Below are positions 60,378 to 64,000 of a stretch of 64,000 nucleotides of DNA, one piece after another (position 1 is the first letter of the stretch; every line of letters begins with the position of its first letter). Below the pieces are notes generated by a model. That model did not search any database, was not told where the DNA came from, and worked only from the letters and a program-made list of their open reading frames with translations. A program made the translations under genes and the position numbers. Where the stretch lies: NCBI GenBank assembly GCA_021151805.1, contig JAGKWN010000004.1, positions 1 to 64,000 on the forward strand, read 5' to 3'. The stretch comes from Cytophagaceae bacterium. GTDB lineage: Bacteria; Bacteroidota; Bacteroidia; Cytophagales; Cytophagaceae.

Positions 60378-61712
60378 ATGAGTACTGAAATCGTATATGA
60401 TATTATTGGTGTAGGCATTGGTCCGTTTAACCTGGGCCTGGCTGCACTTACCCAACCCATTGAAGGGTTGAACTGTTTGTTCATTGATCGTAAAAAAGAA
60501 TTTAACTGGCATGCCGGTTTAATGTTTGATGATGCAACGCTGCAGGTACCGTTTATGGCAGATCTTGTAACCATGGCAGATCCAAGCAGTCCGTTCAGCT
60601 TCCTGAATTATCTGAAAGAAGTGGATCGTTTGTATAAGTTTTATATCCGGGAAGATTTTTTCATTCTCAGAAAAGAATATAATCTCTATTGTCAGTGGGT
60701 ATTGAAACAACTTGATAATTGCCGTTTCTCTCAGGATGTGGTGAATATTGCTTTTGATGAAACTGCTCAAGTATACAATCTTCTTGTTCAGAATACCATT
60801 ACAGATGAAGCAAGCTGGTATACAACCAAAAAGATTGTGCTGGGTGTTGGTAATACACCGAACATGCCGGCATTTGTAAAGCCGGAACATAAGACTTATG
60901 TATGTCATGCTTCCGATTATCTGCTTCATAAAAAAGAATTTTCGGAACGGGATTCAATAAGCGTTATCGGCTCCGGACAAAGTGCAGCAGAGATCTTTAA
61001 CGATCTGTTGCAACAGAGAAGTGCAGGAAGTGAATTGAACTGGTACAGCCGTCCGGATCGTTTCTTTCCTATGGAATATTCAAAGCTCACACTTGAACTT
61101 ACTTCACCGGAGTATGTAGATCATTACCATGCACTGCCCGCTTCCAAACGCGAATCTATATTGAAGGGACAGAATTCTTTATACAAGGGAATTAATTATG
61201 ACCTGATCAATAGTATTTACGATACACTTTACCAGCAGAGTGTTGATGAAGAAAATATGTCTGTTACGTTGTCGCCCTGTTCAGAATTACTGACCATTGA
61301 AGAAACAGCTGATAAGCGTATGCGTCTGCACTTCTATCATACCCAGCAGGAGCGGGGCTTTACCAAAGTAACCGATGCGGTTATTTTTGCAACCGGTTAC
61401 AGCTATAGCATTCCCAAATGTCTGGATAATATCCGGTCATTGATTAATGTTACCGAAAACGGCAAATACCTGGCCGCTCGTAATTACTCTATTGATAAAG
61501 GTAAGAACAGCATCTTCATTCAGAACGGGGAGTTGAATACACATGGTTTTGTAACACCCGATTTAGGTATGGGCGCATACCGCAATGCGATTATTATCAA
61601 CACCATACTTGGGTACGAATATTATAAAGTTGAAAAACGAATTGCTTTTCAAAATTTTACTGCCACGCCTTTGGTGAGCGAAGTGTCAGAATTATTTACC
61701 AGTCCGAATTAA
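60378..61712 (+). CDS. FAD/NADPH-dependent N-hydroxylating monooxygenase (IucD/RhbE/DesB type)
   Basis: The 444-residue protein hydroxylates the terminal amine of a diamine or lysine to form the hydroxamate precursor. The FAD motif GVGIGPFNLGLAAL (about 11-24), the substrate/FAD region FNWHAGLMFDDATLQVPFM, the NADPH motif VIGSGQSAAEIF and the ATGYSYSIP segment near the C-terminus are all present. The gene starts two bases after the previous stop, so it is probably translationally coupled. The length is normal. Substrate (diamine versus amino acid) is not certain. Confidence 0.95.
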   Translation: MSTEIVYDIIGVGIGPFNLGLAALTQPIEGLNCLFIDRKKEFNWHAGLMFDDATLQVPFMADLVTMADPSSPFSFLNYLKEVDRLYKFYIREDFFILRKEYNLYCQWVLKQLDNCRFSQDVVNIAFDETAQVYNLLVQNTITDEASWYTTKKIVLGVGNTPNMPAFVKPEHKTYVCHASDYLLHKKEFSERDSISVIGSGQSAAEIFNDLLQQRSAGSELNWYSRPDRFFPMEYSKLTLELTSPEYVDHYHALPASKRESILKGQNSLYKGINYDLINSIYDTLYQQSVDEENMSVTLSPCSELLTIEETADKRMRLHFYHTQQERGFTKVTDAVIFATGYSYSIPKCLDNIRSLINVTENGKYLAARNYSIDKGKNSIFIQNGELNTHGFVTPDLGMGAYRNAIIINTILGYEYYKVEKRIAFQNFTATPLVSEVSELFTSPN

Positions 61713-61797
61713 AAAATCATAAGCCCATTGTTTTTTGTTGTGATTATTCATTTGAGGTAATCACGCATAAACCTTGTGTCGAATTGCATATAACTCA

Positions 61798-62973
61798 ATG
61801 AACCGTACCATATTATTAATAATAGCTTTTCTGGCAGTCTTTGCAGAATCGCTGCTGGCACCTTATTATCCATTATACTTTGAACGTGTATTTCACATAC
61901 ACAATGCCAATACCATAGGTTGGTATATTGCTGCCTGCAGAATCATATTCATGGCCGCATATCCTGTCTGGGCTTTAATCAGTAAACGGTATTCATTGCG
62001 TGATATACTTGTATGTACACAAGGTATAGCAGGTTGTATATGCATTGCCTGCGCATATGCAACCAATTATACATTTTTTCTTGTGTTCTCTTTATTGATG
62101 TTTTTTTTCAAGGCAAGTTATTTACTGATCTATCCACATCTTATTCAAAATAGTAAAACACGCTATAAAGAAATTAGTTTGCTGGGTGTTATTTTGAATG
62201 TTGGCATGATCAATGCGGCTTTCGCAAGCAGCTGGTGGATCGCTGACTTTCAGATACAATATCTCTTTTTTGTAATCGCTGCATTTGATTTTCTACAGAT
62301 GATTTGTAGTTATTATTTTTTAACGCCAGACCAATCTGGTACGGCTTCTCAACAGATTGGACGTAGTCAAAGTACAGATGTATCACTTCTCGTGCGCATC
62401 GGTGTGCTTACGTTGTTTTTGTATTTATTGTCTGCAACATTGCGACCTTTCTATACAGAATTTATTTTGAATCAAATAGAATATACATTCAGTATTTTAC
62501 AGGCTGGCTGTTTGTTTATTTTGCCAAGTGTATCCGTGATTATTTTTTATTTCATGTTCCGGAATGGAAATGCAGCCACTTCAAACACAAGTCTGTTACT
62601 TTTAACAGCTTTATTCGCAGGAAGTATATATGCGCAGCAGTATGCAATGCCTTTTATCGTGCTTTGCCTGATCCGGATCGTATATGGATTTTTGTTATTT
62701 TATTTATGCGTGTATCTCGATATGACATTTTTTGCATCGGTAGAAAATGCGCATGCATCTGTCTGGTACGGAATGATACATGGTATACAGAATATCGCCT
62801 GTCTGCTGGCTCCGCTCTATACCGGCTATCAGATAGAAGCAAATGGACTGGGTATACAATTCAATATTGCATTTATATGCTCTTTAATATTTCTTTCTGT
62901 GATTATGATCACAAGTATTTCATTTAAAAGTAAACAACATAGTTATGAATCAATCCGTCAATTTAATAAGTAA
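61798..62973 (+). CDS. MFS transporter, probable siderophore exporter
   Basis: The protein has about 391 residues from the ATG at 61798; the TTG at 61774 would add a polar, non-membrane leader. It has about twelve TM segments: a pair of six, with AFLAVFAESLLAPYYPLYFE in the first helix and IGWYIAACRIIFMAAYPVWALISKRYSLRD as the loop 2-3 motif of the family. Similar transporters occur between or beside siderophore synthetase genes and export the product, so the same role is inferred here. It lies 85 bp after the hydroxylase gene. The next gene starts 29 bases before its end. Confidence 0.85.
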   Translation: MNRTILLIIAFLAVFAESLLAPYYPLYFERVFHIHNANTIGWYIAACRIIFMAAYPVWALISKRYSLRDILVCTQGIAGCICIACAYATNYTFFLVFSLLMFFFKASYLLIYPHLIQNSKTRYKEISLLGVILNVGMINAAFASSWWIADFQIQYLFFVIAAFDFLQMICSYYFLTPDQSGTASQQIGRSQSTDVSLLVRIGVLTLFLYLLSATLRPFYTEFILNQIEYTFSILQAGCLFILPSVSVIIFYFMFRNGNAATSNTSLLLLTALFAGSIYAQQYAMPFIVLCLIRIVYGFLLFYLCVYLDMTFFASVENAHASVWYGMIHGIQNIACLLAPLYTGYQIEANGLGIQFNIAFICSLIFLSVIMITSISFKSKQHSYESIRQFNK

Positions 62974-64000
62974 TGAGTTTCATACAGGAATCAAGCATCT
63001 TAAGAAGGATGTCTGGAATCTTGTAAACCGTAAACATATAACAAAAGTATTCGCAGAGTTTTTGCACGAATGCCTGATCGAACCTGTACAAACAAAGACA
63101 GATACAGCTTTGGTTCATTTTCGTTTGGCGACAGATACTCCGGAAGTATACTATACATTTTCCGGTGAGCACCGCGCCATGGATTACTGGCATCTTGATT
63201 CGCAGTCGGTTGTTAAGCATGTAAATGGGAAAGCGCAACCTGAACTGGATGTGATTCAGTTTTTTTTAGATATGAAAAGTACGTTAGGTATAAAACCATT
63301 GACACTTTCAAAATTCATTGAAGAGACATATAACACGTTGTATGCAGATGCATACATTTTTTCTAAAGGGCGCATTGCTTCCAATCTATTGGTAGATGCA
63401 CCTTATACCGTAATTGAGCATCAGATGGATGGCCATCCCTGGGCTACGGTGAATAAAGGTCGTATCGGTTTCAGTTATGAAGATTATTTAGATTTTGTTC
63501 CTGAAGCAAGCAGAAGAACCACATTGTTCTGGTTAGGTGTTCATAAAAGCAAGGCCTTGTATGCACATACAAAAGCATATGCATACGAGCGGTTAGTTCG
63601 TGAAGAGTTAGGAATGGATCTGCAGGAAGAATTCAATGCTATTCTTTTTTCAAACGATGTTGATCCCAATGACTATTTATTTCTGCCGGTGCATGAGTGG
63701 CAATGGAAACACAAACTAACATTTTTGTTTGCAGGCGATATTGCTAATCAGTATATCATTCCACTAGGGAAGGGCAATGACAATTATTCGCCGCAACAGT
63801 CTATTCGTACGTTTTTCAATACAGATAAACCTGAAAAACTATATGTGAAAACGGCGATATCCATTTTAAATACCTCTGTATATAGAGGTTTGTCGCCGAC
63901 AAAACTTTCTGTAGCGCCCTTTGTAACACAGTGGGTGAAAGATAAACTAATGTCAGATCAGGTGCTGGCGAAGCTGGGTTTTACCTTGTTAGGTGAAGTG
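62945..64000 (+). CDS. Second NIS siderophore synthetase (IucA/IucC family), cut by window end
   Basis: An open frame begins with ATG at 62945, overlapping the end of the MFS gene by 29 bases, and runs without a stop to the last base (352 codons visible). It is not closed, so the C-terminal part is missing from the window. The visible part reads as an IucA/IucC synthetase: ADAYIFSKGRIASNLLVDAP, MDGHPWATVNKGRIGFSYED, PVHEWQWKHKLTFLFAG, SPQQSIRTFFNTD and LYVKTAISILNTSVYRGLSP. It is distinct from the fused synthetase upstream. Two synthetases would allow two successive condensations, as in aerobactin- or rhizobactin-type pathways. Confidence 0.9.
   Translation, partial: MNQSVNLISNEFHTGIKHLKKDVWNLVNRKHITKVFAEFLHECLIEPVQTKTDTALVHFRLATDTPEVYYTFSGEHRAMDYWHLDSQSVVKHVNGKAQPELDVIQFFLDMKSTLGIKPLTLSKFIEETYNTLYADAYIFSKGRIASNLLVDAPYTVIEHQMDGHPWATVNKGRIGFSYEDYLDFVPEASRRTTLFWLGVHKSKALYAHTKAYAYERLVREELGMDLQEEFNAILFSNDVDPNDYLFLPVHEWQWKHKLTFLFAGDIANQYIIPLGKGNDNYSPQQSIRTFFNTDKPEKLYVKTAISILNTSVYRGLSPTKLSVAPFVTQWVKDKLMSDQVLAKLGFTLLGEV

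Noticed and set aside
60519..60929. Minus-strand open frame of 136 codons inside the N-hydroxylase gene
   Set aside because: Antisense shadow of a gene with complete FAD and NADPH motifs.
1..64000. tRNA, rRNA or known riboswitches
   Set aside because: On reading the intergenic regions I saw no tRNA cloverleaf, rRNA-like or known riboswitch signature; a covariance-model scan would be needed to exclude small RNAs.

Overview
The window looks like chromosomal DNA of a free-living member of the Bacteroidota, probably of the Cytophaga type (inference). The evidence is a SusC/SusD-type outer-membrane pair, a TonB receptor with a carboxypeptidase-regulatory-like N-terminal domain, many lipoproteins with short signal peptides, a lack of Shine-Dalgarno sequences, moderate-to-low GC, and intergenic palindromic repeats typical of the phylum. 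No rRNA or tRNA gene, CRISPR array or intact insertion sequence was seen.

Layout. 1-3365: two isolated genes (a Tat-exported sugar-isomerase-like protein and a trypsin-like protease) in repeat-rich non-coding DNA. 3366-9643: a small membrane-anchored ORF and a complete tripartite RND efflux pump (adaptor, permease, outer-membrane factor) closed by a strong terminator. 9845-11362: an ECF sigma factor, a short membrane protein that is probably its anti-sigma factor, and a His-rich Spy/CpxP-like protein. 11728-26221: a nine-gene, tightly spaced unit of SusC, SusD, five tandem DoxX-like membrane paralogs with a shared unknown C-terminal domain, a phytoene-dehydrogenase-like FAD oxidoreductase and a YeiH-type exporter. 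It converges on a TauE/SafE-type exporter preceded by a transposase-derived zinc-ribbon protein.

28169-43066: mostly housekeeping or scattered genes. These are an acetyltransferase, a TMTC-like TPR membrane protein, an RBBP9-like hydrolase, a 37-kDa nucleoid-associated protein, a PAP2 phosphatase, Nnr, an M1 aminopeptidase with a lipoprotein, pyrH-frr and small hypothetical genes. Among them is a 709-residue protein that reads as a Cache sensor fused to a pentameric ligand-gated ion channel. 43257-48854 encodes a giant alpha-2-macroglobulin-like protein with a CxEQ thioester motif and what looks like an outer-membrane beta-barrel inserted in its middle.

50396-64000 is an iron-acquisition locus. 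On the minus strand are a TonB siderophore receptor with a PepSY/PiuB-type membrane protein, and an AraC-type regulator. On the plus strand is an NIS (NRPS-independent) hydroxamate siderophore operon: a PLP decarboxylase, an IucA/IucC synthetase fused to an IucB-type acyltransferase, an N-hydroxylase, an MFS exporter, and a second IucA/IucC synthetase cut by the window end. Convergent gene pairs are separated by strong palindromes, including a perfect 64-bp palindrome.

The best candidates for undescribed biology are the SusCD-DoxX5-FAD-YeiH operon, the macroglobulin with an embedded barrel, and the Cache-channel fusion.
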